Shown here: piece by piece, positions 55,009-64,000 of the stretch | Numbering within the stretch: the first letter of the stretch is position 1 | Layout of the letters: each line of letters starts with the position of its first letter | Assembly (NCBI GenBank): GCA_964367585.1 | Contig: CAYIYH010000001.1 | Location: 124,001-188,000, forward strand | Reading direction: 5' to 3' | Length of the DNA: 64,000 nucleotides | Origin: CAYJGJ01 sp964367585 | Lineage (GTDB): Bacteria > Bacillota > Clostridia > Peptostreptococcales > Anaerovoracaceae | Position numbers and translations under genes: made by a program | Notes under the pieces: generated by a model | Seen by the model: only the letters and a program-made list of their open reading frames with translations | Databases searched by the model: none | Told to the model about the DNA's origin: nothing

Positions 55009-55578
55009 ATGAAAACAATTTTGCTTATAAATGGGTGTGTCAGAGGAAAAAATTCGCGAACGTTACAAATTGCAAACACCTATATAGAAACTCTAAAAAA
55101 TAAAGAAGAGTTTATTCTACTCGAGAAGAACTTAAATGATGAGAATCTGTCATTTTTGACATATGAATCTTTCGATCCCCTTACGGGTGAACAAAAAGAA
55201 TCATCTCCAAAATTGGCATTAGAGTTTGCCACAGCAGATGAAATTATTTTGGTTGCTCCTTTTTGGGAATTTTTGTTTCCTGCTGTAGTCAGTTCCTATT
55301 TTGAACTTGTTTCTTGTGTAGATATAGCATTCACATATACAGCTGCAGGAAGTGTAGGACTCTGCAAAGCTAGCTCCTTCAAATATATTTATACGGCAGG
55401 CAATTATCTCTCCCCAGACGATAAAATAAGCGAAATATATTTAAAAAAACTAACAGAATTATATGGAATCCCCTCTTTTTCATCTATATTAGTCGATGGA
55501 TTGGACATTCAAACAAATAATCCCGAAAAATTAATTAATGATATGTGCGACAAGATAAAAAAAGGTACTATCTCATGA
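55009..55578 (+). CDS. Flavodoxin-fold NAD(P)H oxidoreductase
   Basis: 189 residues from an ATG preceded by GGAGA. The fold is that of NAD(P)H quinone/azoreductase proteins: N-terminal TILLINGCVRGKNSRT, the FMN loop region LVAPFWEFLFPA, and a later TAGNYL segment. It would bind FMN and carry out two-electron transfer. It begins the redox-glycerol kinase run; its stop overlaps the start of the next gene (ATGA), implying coupled translation. The exact substrate is unknown. Confidence 0.75.
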   Translation: MKTILLINGCVRGKNSRTLQIANTYIETLKNKEEFILLEKNLNDENLSFLTYESFDPLTGEQKESSPKLALEFATADEIILVAPFWEFLFPAVVSSYFELVSCVDIAFTYTAAGSVGLCKASSFKYIYTAGNYLSPDDKISEIYLKKLTELYGIPSFSSILVDGLDIQTNNPEKLINDMCDKIKKGTIS

Positions 55579-57008
55579 TCTACGATGTAATTATTATTGG
55601 CGGGGGGCCCGCGGGACTTGCCGCAGCATTAGCGGCAAAGGAACAATTTAACGTGCTGAAAGAGACGACCACTATTGAAAAAAAAGAGATTCCGAAAATT
55701 CTTATCATCGAACGAGACAAAGAACTTGGCGGAATATTAAACCAATGCATCCATAACGGCTTTGGCCTACACTATTTCAAGGAAGAACTGACCGGTCCCG
55801 AATATGCCGCTCGTTTTGCACAAAAAACAAAAGAAAATGAGATAGAAGTCTATCTCTCGACAATGGTTTTGCAAATAACAAAAAATAAAGAAGTACATTG
55901 TGTAAGCAAGCATAATGGTTATAGCGTTTTACGCGCTAAAACCATAGTACTTGCAATGGGTTGTAGAGAGCGAACTAGAGGAGCGATTTCCACTCCAGGC
56001 ACTAGGCCTGCAGGAATAATGACGGCAGGCGCTGCACAAAGATACGTAAACATGGAAGGCTACATGGTCGGTCGCCAAATCGTAATAATAGGAAGTGGAG
56101 ATATAGGATTAATTATGGCTCGACGCATGACACTCGAAGGAGCAAAAGTACTCGCTTGTGTAGAACTCATGCCCTATTCCAGTGGTCTTAACCGAAACAT
56201 AGTACAGTGTCTAAACGATTACGACATACCTTTGTATTTGTCACATACAGTAACCGAAATTAAAGGAAAAAACCGAGTAGAACAGGTAATCGTTTCAAAA
56301 GTAGGAGATGACAAAAAGCAAATAAAAGGAACCGAGATAACTTTTGACTGTGATACCCTACTCCTATCCGTAGGATTAATACCCGAAAACGAATTGACTC
56401 GCAATGCCGATATTATTATCGACGACCGAACTAAAGGTCCATTCGTATATGAAAATATGCAGACAGACACCCCTGGGATATTTGCCTGTGGAAATGTAGT
56501 GCACGTCCATGACCTGGTCGATTTTGTTACAGAGGAAAGTGAAAAAGCAGGAACTGCGGCCGCAAACTTTGCAGCTAACTTTATAGGTGCGATAGAACAC
56601 ACAATCACCGTAAATCACAACAATGATTCTAAAACGAAACAACCTATAATCACGTCCAATTTAATCGATACATCCAAGGCTGAGCCCTATTTAGATACTG
56701 CAGACGAAAGCAAACACTGCGACACTGAAAATTATATTACAATAAAGAATTCTGACAATGTCACTTACACCGTTCCACAGCGAATTAGGATTGAAAACAT
56801 AGAAAAAAATTGTGATATTTTCTTTAGAGTAAGCAAAGTATTTTCAAATGCTAAAATCGAAATAACAGACGGAATAAATATCATTGCTAAGTACAACCGA
56901 GCACACATGGCGCCTGGTGAAATGGAAAAGATCTCACTACCAGCCACTCTAATTCAGAAAGCTTCAGAAAATGAAATTCAAATATGCGTAAAAAATCTAC
57001 CTAGTTGA
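55575..57008 (+). CDS. FAD/NAD(P)-dependent oxidoreductase (glycerol operon partner)
   Basis: 477 residues. FAD site VIIIGGGPAGLAAALAA at 5-21, a CxxxG-type GGILNQCIHNGFG near 58, a second NAD site VIIGSGDIGLIMARR near 165, and TPGIFACGNVVHVHDLVD near 300. A further C-terminal domain of about 120 residues follows. In many anaerobes this gene lies between glpA-like and DUF1667 genes and is named as a GlpA/B companion that reoxidises the dehydrogenase. Start at 55575 is coupled to the preceding gene by ATGA overlap. Confidence 0.85.
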   Translation: MIYDVIIIGGGPAGLAAALAAKEQFNVLKETTTIEKKEIPKILIIERDKELGGILNQCIHNGFGLHYFKEELTGPEYAARFAQKTKENEIEVYLSTMVLQITKNKEVHCVSKHNGYSVLRAKTIVLAMGCRERTRGAISTPGTRPAGIMTAGAAQRYVNMEGYMVGRQIVIIGSGDIGLIMARRMTLEGAKVLACVELMPYSSGLNRNIVQCLNDYDIPLYLSHTVTEIKGKNRVEQVIVSKVGDDKKQIKGTEITFDCDTLLLSVGLIPENELTRNADIIIDDRTKGPFVYENMQTDTPGIFACGNVVHVHDLVDFVTEESEKAGTAAANFAANFIGAIEHTITVNHNNDSKTKQPIITSNLIDTSKAEPYLDTADESKHCDTENYITIKNSDNVTYTVPQRIRIENIEKNCDIFFRVSKVFSNAKIEITDGINIIAKYNRAHMAPGEMEKISLPATLIQKASENEIQICVKNLPS

Positions 57009-57050
57009 TTAAACCAGTAGACTTTAAATTATAACAAATGAGGTGACAAA

Positions 57051-57401
57051 ATGACTGAACTTATATGTATTTCATGCCCTAAAGGCTGCCACTTAAAAGT
57101 TGATGAACAAAATAACTACATCGTAACAGGAGCTTCTTGTAAAAAAGGAATAGAGTACGGAGTAAACGAACTCAAAAATCCAAAGCGAATAGTCACATCT
57201 ACAGTAGCAATTAAAAATGCAACTTTACCTCGGTGCAGTGTAAAGACGGATGTACCAATACCAAAAAACAAAATAATGGAGGTAATGGAAGTATTGAAAA
57301 ATACGTCCGTGACGAGCCCCATTAGAATTGGAGACATTATTATCAGAGATATATGTTCTACAGGTGCAAACATTGTGTCAACAAGAAATATCTTTCGTTA
57401 A
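57051..57401 (+). CDS. DUF1667 protein
   Basis: 116 residues with the DUF1667 signature: ICISCPKGCHL at 5-15, GASCKKGIEYG at 27-37 and a conserved Pro/Lys middle (RCSVKTDVPIPKNKIMEVM). The CxxC..C and later C form a likely metal or cluster site. These proteins nearly always lie with the glpA-like and FAD-oxidoreductase genes, suggesting an electron-transfer or assembly role. AGGTG upstream. Confidence 0.9.
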   Translation: MTELICISCPKGCHLKVDEQNNYIVTGASCKKGIEYGVNELKNPKRIVTSTVAIKNATLPRCSVKTDVPIPKNKIMEVMEVLKNTSVTSPIRIGDIIIRDICSTGANIVSTRNIFR

Positions 57402-57531
57402 CTCAGTATAAAAATATTGAAGATTTGATTATTATTACAGTAATATTATAAAGGGGGAAGTAGCCGACAAATCATCTGAAAATTGTTTGAAAAGAACAGT
57501 ATTACAAACTTTTATCGGTAAAAATGCAATT

Positions 57532-59019
57532 ATGAAAAAATACGTATTATCACTAGACCAAGGAACGACTTCATCTCGTGCAATATTATTTGACCAAGAT
57601 CAAAAAATTATTGCTACAAAACAACAAGAATTTGCACAGTTATTTCCAAACGAAGGATGGGTTGAACATAATCCAATGGATATATACAATTCTCAATGCG
57701 CTGTATTGCTAAACCTTGTTTCAAGTAGCAATGTAGATCCTGCGGACATTGCGGCGATTGGAATTACTAATCAAAGAGAAACAACGATTCTCTGGGACAA
57801 AAAAACAGGGCTACCCGTCTACAATGCAATAGTGTGGCAATGCAGGAGGACTGCGGATATTTGCGAAGATTTAAAAGAAAAAGGTCTGGCAGAGTACATA
57901 AAGAAAAACACAGGACTCGTAGTAGACGCGTATTTTTCCGGCACAAAAATCAAATGGATATTAGACAATGTTCCAGGATTACGAAAACGTGCAGAAAATG
58001 GAGAAATACTATTTGGAACAGTAGACACATGGATATTATGGAATTTAACTAATGAAAAAGTTCATATTACCGACTATTCTAATGCATCTCGAACCATGTT
58101 ATTCAATATACATACACTCGACTGGGACGACAAGTTACTGCACGAATTGCAGATTCCAAGAGAAATTCTTCCGGAAGTAAGACCATCTAGTGAAATCTAT
58201 GGACACACTACAATTCAAGGTGTAGATATTCCGATTGCAGGAATTGCAGGCGATCAACAAGCGGCACTTTTTGGACAAAAGTGTTTCAAAAAAGGACAAG
58301 CAAAAAACACCTATGGTACAGGGTGTTTCTTCCTTATGAATACAGGTGATCAACCTGTATATAGTAATTCAAATCTAATCACTACTATAGCGGCAAGCAT
58401 AGATAAAAATAATGTACAGTATGCTCTTGAGGGCAGTGTTTTTGTAGGTGGTGCAATCATTCAATGGCTTAGAGACGAGATGAGATTCTTCAGCGAAAGC
58501 TGCGACTCAGAGTATTTTGCAAAAAAAGTTAAAGATACGGGAGGCGTATATGTCGTGCCTGCCTTCACGGGGCTCGGCGCTCCATATTGGGACATGTATG
58601 CACGTGGATGTATAGTGGGATTGACTCGAGGAACTAAAAGAGAACATATTATCCGAGCTTCGCAGGAGAGCATAGCTTATCAATCCCTTGAAATAGTACG
58701 TTGTATTGAAACTGATACGGACATTAAACTAAAAGAGTTAAGGGTTGACGGTGGAGCCAGCAGAGATGCCTTTTTAATGCAATTTCAAGCCGATATTTTG
58801 GGAATTTCGATCAAACGACCTACTATCAAGGAAACAACTGCACTCGGTGCTGCATATCTTGCAGGACTCGCGACGGGAGTTTGGAATGATACCGAACAAC
58901 TAGAATCATCTCACGAAGTAGAGACCGAATTCACACCCGATATGACAGATGATGTAAGAAAGTCGCTGATAAAAGGCTGGAAAAAAGCAGTTTCAAGAAG
59001 CTTGAATTGGGCAGAATAG
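57532..59019 (+). CDS. glpK: Glycerol kinase
   Basis: 495 residues, the normal length. The N-terminal LSLDQGTTSSRAILFD, AIVWQCRRT near 95, GIAGDQQAALFGQ and the C-terminal GGASRDAFLMQFQADIL are conserved FGGY-kinase motifs for glycerol. It makes glycerol-3-phosphate for the GlpA-type dehydrogenase at 51908. The ATG at 57532 fits the family N-terminus although its ribosome binding site is weak; a TTG at 57487 would add 15 unrelated residues. Confidence 0.95.
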   Translation: MKKYVLSLDQGTTSSRAILFDQDQKIIATKQQEFAQLFPNEGWVEHNPMDIYNSQCAVLLNLVSSSNVDPADIAAIGITNQRETTILWDKKTGLPVYNAIVWQCRRTADICEDLKEKGLAEYIKKNTGLVVDAYFSGTKIKWILDNVPGLRKRAENGEILFGTVDTWILWNLTNEKVHITDYSNASRTMLFNIHTLDWDDKLLHELQIPREILPEVRPSSEIYGHTTIQGVDIPIAGIAGDQQAALFGQKCFKKGQAKNTYGTGCFFLMNTGDQPVYSNSNLITTIAASIDKNNVQYALEGSVFVGGAIIQWLRDEMRFFSESCDSEYFAKKVKDTGGVYVVPAFTGLGAPYWDMYARGCIVGLTRGTKREHIIRASQESIAYQSLEIVRCIETDTDIKLKELRVDGGASRDAFLMQFQADILGISIKRPTIKETTALGAAYLAGLATGVWNDTEQLESSHEVETEFTPDMTDDVRKSLIKGWKKAVSRSLNWAE

Positions 59020-59103
59020 TTTACAGTAGGTACGGGTTATATATATTTGAAGCGTCGAACCGATGTGTTTGCCGAATAACTTAGTGTACGAGGAGAATTA
59101 AAA

Positions 59104-60027
59104 ATGAAAATTCAAAAAAACTACTTTACTAGTTCAAACAATGTGGACAAAATCCAATACGTTCAATACACACCCGATTCAGAAATCAAGGAGGTTTTTT
59201 CGATAGTGCATGGAAAATCCGAACATGCCCGTCGCTACGAGAATTTTGCTAAATTTTTGTGTAAAAATGGATTTGCTGTTTATATACATGAACATGTAGG
59301 ACATGGCGGAAGTGTTGCCTCAAAAGAAAAACTAGGCTTTTTTTTGGATGACAAACAGGCGGAAGTAATGGTGGAAGACACAAAAAAAATGACAGATATT
59401 GCAAAGTCAGAATATCCATCTTCAAAAATAATCCTATTGGGCCATAGCATGGGTAGTTTCATTGCTCGCATATATGCCTCTAAATATAGTGATGAGATAT
59501 CTGCTCTCATTATATCTGGAACGGGTGGGACTAATAAACTAGCAGGAATCGGAACGACTCTAATCAAAACAATAAAATTATTCAAAGGTAAAAACCACAA
59601 GAGTAAGTTCATGAACAAAATAACGTTTGGCAAATATAATGACAAATATGAAAATGTAAAAACAGGTGCGGAATGGATTACTCGTGACGAGGATTCGGTA
59701 GTCGATTATATACAAGATGAGTATTGCGCTTTTAACTTTTCAATGGACGGATGGCTTGCACTATTACAATTAAATATAAGGGCAAACAGTCCTGACTCTT
59801 TTAGTAAGGTACGAAAAGATTTACCAGTCCTCATAATCAGTGGTGACATGGATCCTGTAGGTGACTATGGTGAAGGTGTCGAAGAAGTAAACAATAATTA
59901 TATAAGAGCTGGAGTTAATAACTGCAAAATAAAACTTTATAAAGGAGCAAGGCACGAAGTACTAAACGAAATTAATAAAGACGAAGTCTATAAAGATGTG
60001 CTTGATTTTGTGGGTGACAACATTTAA
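59104..60027 (+). CDS. Monoacylglycerol-lipase-like alpha/beta hydrolase
   Basis: 307 residues. Nucleophile elbow GHSMG at 113-117 (S115), oxyanion region VHGKSEHARRYE near 35-46, an acid Asp in ISGDMDPVG near 255 and the His in GARHEVLNE near 289 complete the triad. This is the Hydrolase_4/S33 type typical of lysophospholipases and monoacylglycerol lipases. Its place after glpK fits release of glycerol from monoglycerides. No signal peptide, so cytoplasmic. Confidence 0.85.
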   Translation: MKIQKNYFTSSNNVDKIQYVQYTPDSEIKEVFSIVHGKSEHARRYENFAKFLCKNGFAVYIHEHVGHGGSVASKEKLGFFLDDKQAEVMVEDTKKMTDIAKSEYPSSKIILLGHSMGSFIARIYASKYSDEISALIISGTGGTNKLAGIGTTLIKTIKLFKGKNHKSKFMNKITFGKYNDKYENVKTGAEWITRDEDSVVDYIQDEYCAFNFSMDGWLALLQLNIRANSPDSFSKVRKDLPVLIISGDMDPVGDYGEGVEEVNNNYIRAGVNNCKIKLYKGARHEVLNEINKDEVYKDVLDFVGDNI

Positions 60028-60072
60028 AATTAAAGGACTGCAGCACTGTGTCTATTACATATTTTCCAAATG

Positions 60073-60112
60073 AAAGGCATTATCTACTCGAAGTGATAGT
60101 GCCTTCTTTTTA
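60073..60112 (+). terminator. Terminator of the glycerol gene cluster
   Basis: AAAGGCATTATC and GATAGTGCCTTC pair with one mismatch around a 10-base loop, followed by TTTTTA. Confidence 0.75.
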
Positions 60113-60144
60113 AATACTCGCTCTTTCTAGCTGGAAATATCTAT

Positions 60145-60180
60145 AAAAAAATAGTGTAGCAACATTCGTTGCTACACTAT
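60145..60180 (-). terminator. Terminator of the SPFH gene
   Basis: ATAGTGTAGCAAC and GTTGCTACACTAT form a 13-base-pair stem with a four-base loop; on the minus strand it is followed by T7. Confidence 0.9.
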
Positions 60181-60243
60181 CAAGTTTAACTTATTGAGGT
60201 CACTACATATTCCCCCGAGATATATCGCTTTATTTTTAAAATG

Positions 60244-61155
60244 TTATTCTTTTTCTGTGTCACTTATAAGTTCCTTAAAAGACGTTGCAAGCCCTGCTAA
60301 TCCTTGGATTTCCGATGGGATGATAATTTTAGTAGCTTTACCATCGGCTGCTTTCGCAAAAGCTTCAAGTGCTTTGATCTTGATTATTTGATCTGTAGGC
60401 GACGATGCATTAAGTCTTTCAATCGAATCCGCTAATGCTTTTTGGACTGTGATCAAAGCTTCCGCTTCTCCTTCTGCTTCTTTTATCTTAGAAAGTCTTA
60501 CAGCTTCAGCCCTTAATACAGCGGCCTCTTTTTCACCCTCTGCAACTAAGATTGAAGATTGCTTCGTACCCTCAGCCATTAGAATAGACTCCCGGCGTTC
60601 ACGCTCTGCCTTCATTTGTTTTTCCATCGCCTCTTGAATTGCGTGAGGAGGAATTATATTTTTTAGTTCTACGCGATTTACTTTAATGCCCCATGCGTCA
60701 GTCGCTTCATCTAGGATCGCGCGCATTTTTGTATTGATAATATCACGAGAAGTAAGTGTTTGGTCGAGTTCCAAGTCCCCGATAATATTACGCAGTGTAG
60801 TTGCTGTCAGATTCTCAATAGCTGCGATAGGATTTTCGATTCCATAAGTATAAAGTTTAGGGTCTGTAACTTGAAAATATACAACAGTGTCAATTTGCAT
60901 AGTTACATTATCTTTAGTAATAACAGGTTGAGGTGGAAAATCTACGACTAACTCTTTTAATGTGATCTTCTTTGAAATCCTTTCAAACAACGGTATTTTA
61001 AAATGAAGCCCCGTAGCCCATGTCACATGATATGTGCCCAGCCTCTCTATTACGTATGCTTTTGCCTGTGGCACGATTACTACATTAACAGAAATAATAA
61101 CGAGTATAAAGATTACTAATCCAATCATAATAAAAGTCATAATAATACTTGGCAT
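60244..61155 (-). CDS. SPFH/band 7 membrane protein (paraslipin-like)
   Basis: 303 residues. One N-terminal membrane helix (about 3-28), then the SPFH domain beginning VVIVPQAKAYVIERLGTYH, and a C-terminal coiled coil rich in Glu/Ala (EKQMKAERERRES and following). It should form oligomeric rings that organise membrane microdomains. The NfeD gene upstream on the same strand is its usual partner; the pair is likely one operon although 189 bases separate them. Confidence 0.93.
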   Translation of the reverse strand: MPSIIMTFIMIGLVIFILVIISVNVVIVPQAKAYVIERLGTYHVTWATGLHFKIPLFERISKKITLKELVVDFPPQPVITKDNVTMQIDTVVYFQVTDPKLYTYGIENPIAAIENLTATTLRNIIGDLELDQTLTSRDIINTKMRAILDEATDAWGIKVNRVELKNIIPPHAIQEAMEKQMKAERERRESILMAEGTKQSSILVAEGEKEAAVLRAEAVRLSKIKEAEGEAEALITVQKALADSIERLNASSPTDQIIKIKALEAFAKAADGKATKIIIPSEIQGLAGLATSFKELISDTEKE

Positions 61156-61344
61156 TACTTACTCCCCGGCATATTTCTATTACTCATCTACATGAATATA
61201 TAATACGCCTTTCCTTTCTGATCTCTTTTTTCTAGGTAAATTAATATTGAATTTCCCCATCTATATCTTATTCTTTCACCTGCTTTTTCACAATATTTAA
61301 AACAATGGTCTGTCTTGCGCAATTGATTCGACTATGGCTTAATC

Positions 61345-61776
61345 TTATGAAACAGGTTCGACTACGGCTCTAACTCCCTCAATTTCAATTACTTTTACTT
61401 GCGTATCTTTCGGTATTTTGTCACTACCTACTGTTTTCGCGGACCAACTTTGATGTAACACTTTGATTTGTCCAGTTTCCGTTATGGGATCAATATCCTC
61501 TGTTACCATTGCAATTTGACCGATAATTCTATCCGCATTCGTGGTTTGTTTATTTTTCCCTAGGAATTTTCGCCCGGCAGGCATTGCGAAATATAGCAAT
61601 ACCGCAGAAACCACGGCAAATACCCCTAGTTGTATTGCGACATTTGCACCAAAATAGGCTATTATCATTGCGACAAGTGCCGCAAGCGCAAACCATATCG
61701 ATACAAGCTGCATAGTGATAGCTTCTATCACTACAAATGCTATGACTAATCCGAGCCATACATATACTTCTATCAT
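61345..61776 (-). CDS. NfeD family membrane protein
   Basis: 143 residues with three or four membrane helices in the first 75 residues and a C-terminal OB-fold (IIGQIAMVTEDI, GQIKVLHQSWSAK, VKVIEIEGVRAVV). This is the short NfeD form without the protease domain. It partners SPFH proteins in membrane microdomains. Confidence 0.92.
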   Translation of the reverse strand: MIEVYVWLGLVIAFVVIEAITMQLVSIWFALAALVAMIIAYFGANVAIQLGVFAVVSAVLLYFAMPAGRKFLGKNKQTTNADRIIGQIAMVTEDIDPITETGQIKVLHQSWSAKTVGSDKIPKDTQVKVIEIEGVRAVVEPVS

Positions 61777-61849
61777 AATATCCCCTCCTTATTCTTATAT
61801 ATAAATTCTACCATAAAATTATACATTTCACAAGGGTACACTTTCACCA

Positions 61850-62221
61850 TTAAAGTGATCTTTTACGCCGGTGTCGGAATAAAAATAGCTCGGACGTCCA
61901 AAATACTATTTGTACATAGATTCCCCTTATAAGATAAATTAATGCACGAGGGCTTGTTGCTGAATTTAATCCCACAATCCATTCTAAAACGAAGTGTAAA
62001 AAAATAAAAGATAATAATATTAGAACTACATGCTCAGTATTATTGAACAATAATTCTTTCATCCGAATTTCAAAAAACACTTTTGCTCCGACGATAAACA
62101 TCATAGAAATAAATAGCAACAACTGATATTTATCTCCATAGTAAGACATTAATAACAAAAACATATAACACAAAAGGATAAAAGCAAATCGTGATATCAC
62201 ACTCCAATCGATTTTTTTCAT
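61850..62221 (-). CDS. Small four-helix membrane protein
   Basis: 123 residues. Hydrophobic helices at about 9-22, 29-46, 60-78 and 93-112, with a basic C-terminal RHRRKRS. Not recognised. It lies just upstream of nfeD on the same strand (73-base gap), so it may be part of that transcript. Divergent from the P-type ATPase gene. Confidence 0.6.
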   Translation of the reverse strand: MKKIDWSVISRFAFILLCYMFLLLMSYYGDKYQLLLFISMMFIVGAKVFFEIRMKELLFNNTEHVVLILLSFIFLHFVLEWIVGLNSATSPRALIYLIRGIYVQIVFWTSELFLFRHRRKRSL

Positions 62222-62303
62222 TATCTTATACTCCTAGTATGGTTGACATGCTAATACTTATTGTTGTTAATATAGCATGTTCTTTTTTTCCAGTCAATAT
62301 ATA

Positions 62304-62345
62304 TTTAATATACTTATCACTGTTTAATATATTTATAACTGTTTA
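62304..62345. repeat. 19-base tandem repeat
   Basis: Two copies of a 19-base unit (TTTAATATACTTATCACTG and TTTAATATATTTATAACTG, two differences) plus a third TTTA lie in the 295-base divergent region between the small membrane gene and the P-type ATPase. The spacing of nearly two helical turns would put bound protein on one face of DNA. The rest of this gap holds the arms ACATGCTA (62246) and TAGCATGT (62273) and A/T-rich spacer, with no gene. Confidence 0.6.
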
Positions 62346-62516
62346 CGCTTCACTTGGAAAGACCTGATTATTTTATAATAAATTTAAAACGCGAAGATAT
62401 TATTTGAAAAAGTTTGGAAAACTTATATTTTTTCATTTCTTTTCACGAGTATTTGTAGTAAAATTAATCATATACAATTACGGAAAATAATAACAAATCA
62501 AAAGGTAGGAAAGAAA

Positions 62517-64000
62517 ATGATCTATAGCAAAGATATTCAAGATTTATATTCGGAATTTCACTCTTCCAATAGTGGACTGAGTGAAAGCCAGGTTGAAGCC
62601 AATCGAAAAGAATTCGGTGAGAATAAACTATATGAGCGCAAGCGAAAACACCCCATTGTTGTATTCCTAGAACAATTTAAAGATCTAATTGTGTTAATAC
62701 TAATTATAGCCGCAGTAATATCTATGTTTAGTGGACATGTAGAAAGCACAATCGTAATTTTTGCCGTTCTTATTCTAAACGCAATAATGGGTGCGGTTCA
62801 AACTATCAATGCAGAAAAATCACTAGACAGCCTAAAAAATCTTTCTGCGCCAACTGCGAAAGTAGTACGAAATGGGGAGAAGTCTTCTATTTTAGCTTCT
62901 GAGCTAGTTGTAGGAGATATCATTCTTTTAGAAGCTGGAGACATAGTTCCAAGTGATGGTAGAATTATAGACAATTTTTCGCTACAAGTAAATGAGAGTG
63001 CTCTTACAGGGGAATCTGAGAGTGTAATAAAAAACATTGAAAAACTACCTCCCGACTCGATAGCATTGGGAGATCAAAAAAACATGGTCTTTTCATCGTC
63101 TCTTGTTACGTATGGCAGAGCATATGTTATCATTACAAGCGTAGGTGTAAAAACCGAACTAGGTAAAATTGCCGAACTTATGAATAACACCACCAAAAGA
63201 AAGACTCCTTTGCAAGTCACAATCGATAATTTTAGTAAAAACTACTCCATAGGAATTTTAGTCCTGTGCGGTATTATTTTAGCGATTAATATATACAGAG
63301 GGACTTCATTTTTGGATGCAATGCTATTTGCCGTAGCATTGGCAGTAGCAGCAGTACCAGAGGCTCTATCCTCTGTAATCACAATTTCTTTAGCGATTGG
63401 CACAAAGAAAATGGCAGAGCAACATGCAATAATAAAAGAACTTAAGGCAGTAGAAGGGCTAGGTTGTGTTTCAATCATTTGCTCTGATAAAACTGGTACG
63501 TTAACGCAAAACAAGATGACAGTAACGGACACATATATTTATAACGATAGTGACTCAAAAAATCATGACAATCTCCTAATATGTTCCATACTTTGCAACG
63601 ATACACATTTTATTGAAGGTGACCCTGTAGGAGATCCAACCGAAACTTGTCTAGTAAATTATTATGTTAAGCAAAAAGAAAACTATGAAGAAATGCTTTC
63701 ACGATTTCCGCGTGTTTCAGAATTGCCTTTTGACTCAGATAGAAAACTAATGTCTACCCTACATAATATCGATGGCATATCGGTAATGTACACAAAAGGT
63801 GCGTTTGATGTAATGATAGAACATGTGGTGAATCTATCTGAAGACGAAATTCAAACTATAAGAGAAAAAAATCAAGAGTTTTCCATGAATGGGTTGCGAG
63901 TTCTTGGATTTGGATATAAAATACTGCCCGAAAACACTAAAACACTATCGTTCGAAGATGAAAATGATTTTAACTTCATTGGTCTTATAGCGATGATGGA
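62517..64000 (+). CDS. P-type cation-transporting ATPase, Ca2+-type (partial)
   Basis: The first 494 residues are seen; the gene runs past the end. An N-terminal cation-ATPase segment precedes two membrane helices (52-85), the actuator domain with LTGES, two more helices with VAAVPEALSSV (the PEAL ion-binding site of the SERCA/PMCA type II group), the phosphorylation loop SDKTGTLTQNKMTV and part of the nucleotide domain (YTKGAFD). Substrate is most likely Ca2+ or Mn2+. The start has AGGTAGGAAAG upstream. Confidence 0.92.
   Translation, partial: MIYSKDIQDLYSEFHSSNSGLSESQVEANRKEFGENKLYERKRKHPIVVFLEQFKDLIVLILIIAAVISMFSGHVESTIVIFAVLILNAIMGAVQTINAEKSLDSLKNLSAPTAKVVRNGEKSSILASELVVGDIILLEAGDIVPSDGRIIDNFSLQVNESALTGESESVIKNIEKLPPDSIALGDQKNMVFSSSLVTYGRAYVIITSVGVKTELGKIAELMNNTTKRKTPLQVTIDNFSKNYSIGILVLCGIILAINIYRGTSFLDAMLFAVALAVAAVPEALSSVITISLAIGTKKMAEQHAIIKELKAVEGLGCVSIICSDKTGTLTQNKMTVTDTYIYNDSDSKNHDNLLICSILCNDTHFIEGDPVGDPTETCLVNYYVKQKENYEEMLSRFPRVSELPFDSDRKLMSTLHNIDGISVMYTKGAFDVMIEHVVNLSEDEIQTIREKNQEFSMNGLRVLGFGYKILPENTKTLSFEDENDFNFIGLIAMM

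Noticed and set aside
1..64000. CRISPR arrays, tRNA or rRNA genes, intact insertion sequences, prophage genes
   Set aside because: Searched by eye for regular repeats, TTCGA T-loops and transposase or integrase motifs; only tmRNA and the two transposase remnants were found.

Overview
The window is a low-GC Firmicutes chromosome segment, most likely from a Clostridia member of the Lachnospirales type. Supporting signs are AGGAGG-type ribosome binding sites throughout, a one-piece tmRNA, two Opp/ECF-type importers, an S12 protein with the roughly 13-residue N-terminal insertion seen in clostridia, a BspA-type leucine-rich-repeat surface protein, and a DUF1667-linked glycerol operon. No tRNA, rRNA, CRISPR array or intact insertion sequence was seen. 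The species cannot be named from this sequence alone.

Layout. 1-5.5 kb: an ADP-ribose/stress-type cluster (VWA protein cut by the window edge, macro-domain protein), a divergent low-molecular-weight phosphatase behind a Fur-like box, two poorly known acidic or tail-anchored proteins, an M20 amidohydrolase and a DUF2569 membrane protein. 5.5-16.6 kb: an oligopeptide-utilisation operon read on the minus strand (oppA-oppB-oppC-oppD-oppF, a tiny membrane protein, an M3 oligopeptidase), followed by an HD-GYP-like protein. The OppC permease carries a complete seven-blade RCC1-like propeller in its external loop, the most unusual gene in the window. 16.7-22 kb: a dual-sensor GGDEF/EAL protein, a structured RNA, a BspA-like surface protein and tmRNA. 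22-26 kb: an ECF transporter operon (ecfA1-ecfA2-ecfT, an unknown membrane protein, queT). 26-34.2 kb: a ferredoxin-like DUF362 protein, a dynamin-like GTPase, then an accessory patch of unknown membrane proteins and lipoproteins with paralogues, a decayed duplicate and two broken copies of a PD-(D/E)XK (Rpn-type) transposase gene.

34.4-36.2 kb: a BlaI/M56 regulator-protease pair. 36.3-48.7 kb: the rpoB-rpoC and rpsL-rpsG-fusA-tuf clusters, each with a visible promoter; the usual rplJ-rplL genes are not upstream of rpoB. 49-51.7 kb: a MalY/PatB C-S lyase and a PepV-like dipeptidase. 51.9-60 kb: glycerol use on the plus strand (GlpA-like dehydrogenase with BFD iron-sulfur domain, OFA-type MFS transporter, flavodoxin-fold protein, FAD oxidoreductase, DUF1667 protein, glycerol kinase, monoacylglycerol-lipase-like hydrolase). 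60.2-62.2 kb: an NfeD/SPFH membrane pair and a small membrane protein. 62.5 kb to the end: a P-type cation ATPase cut by the window edge.

Working together: peptide import by Opp feeds the cytoplasmic M3 oligopeptidase and PepV-like dipeptidase. The lipase, kinase and dehydrogenase genes could take glycerol from monoacylglycerols to dihydroxyacetone phosphate. Start codons were moved from the longest reading frame wherever a ribosome binding site clearly favoured an internal start, including TTG starts for rpoC and the BspA-like gene.
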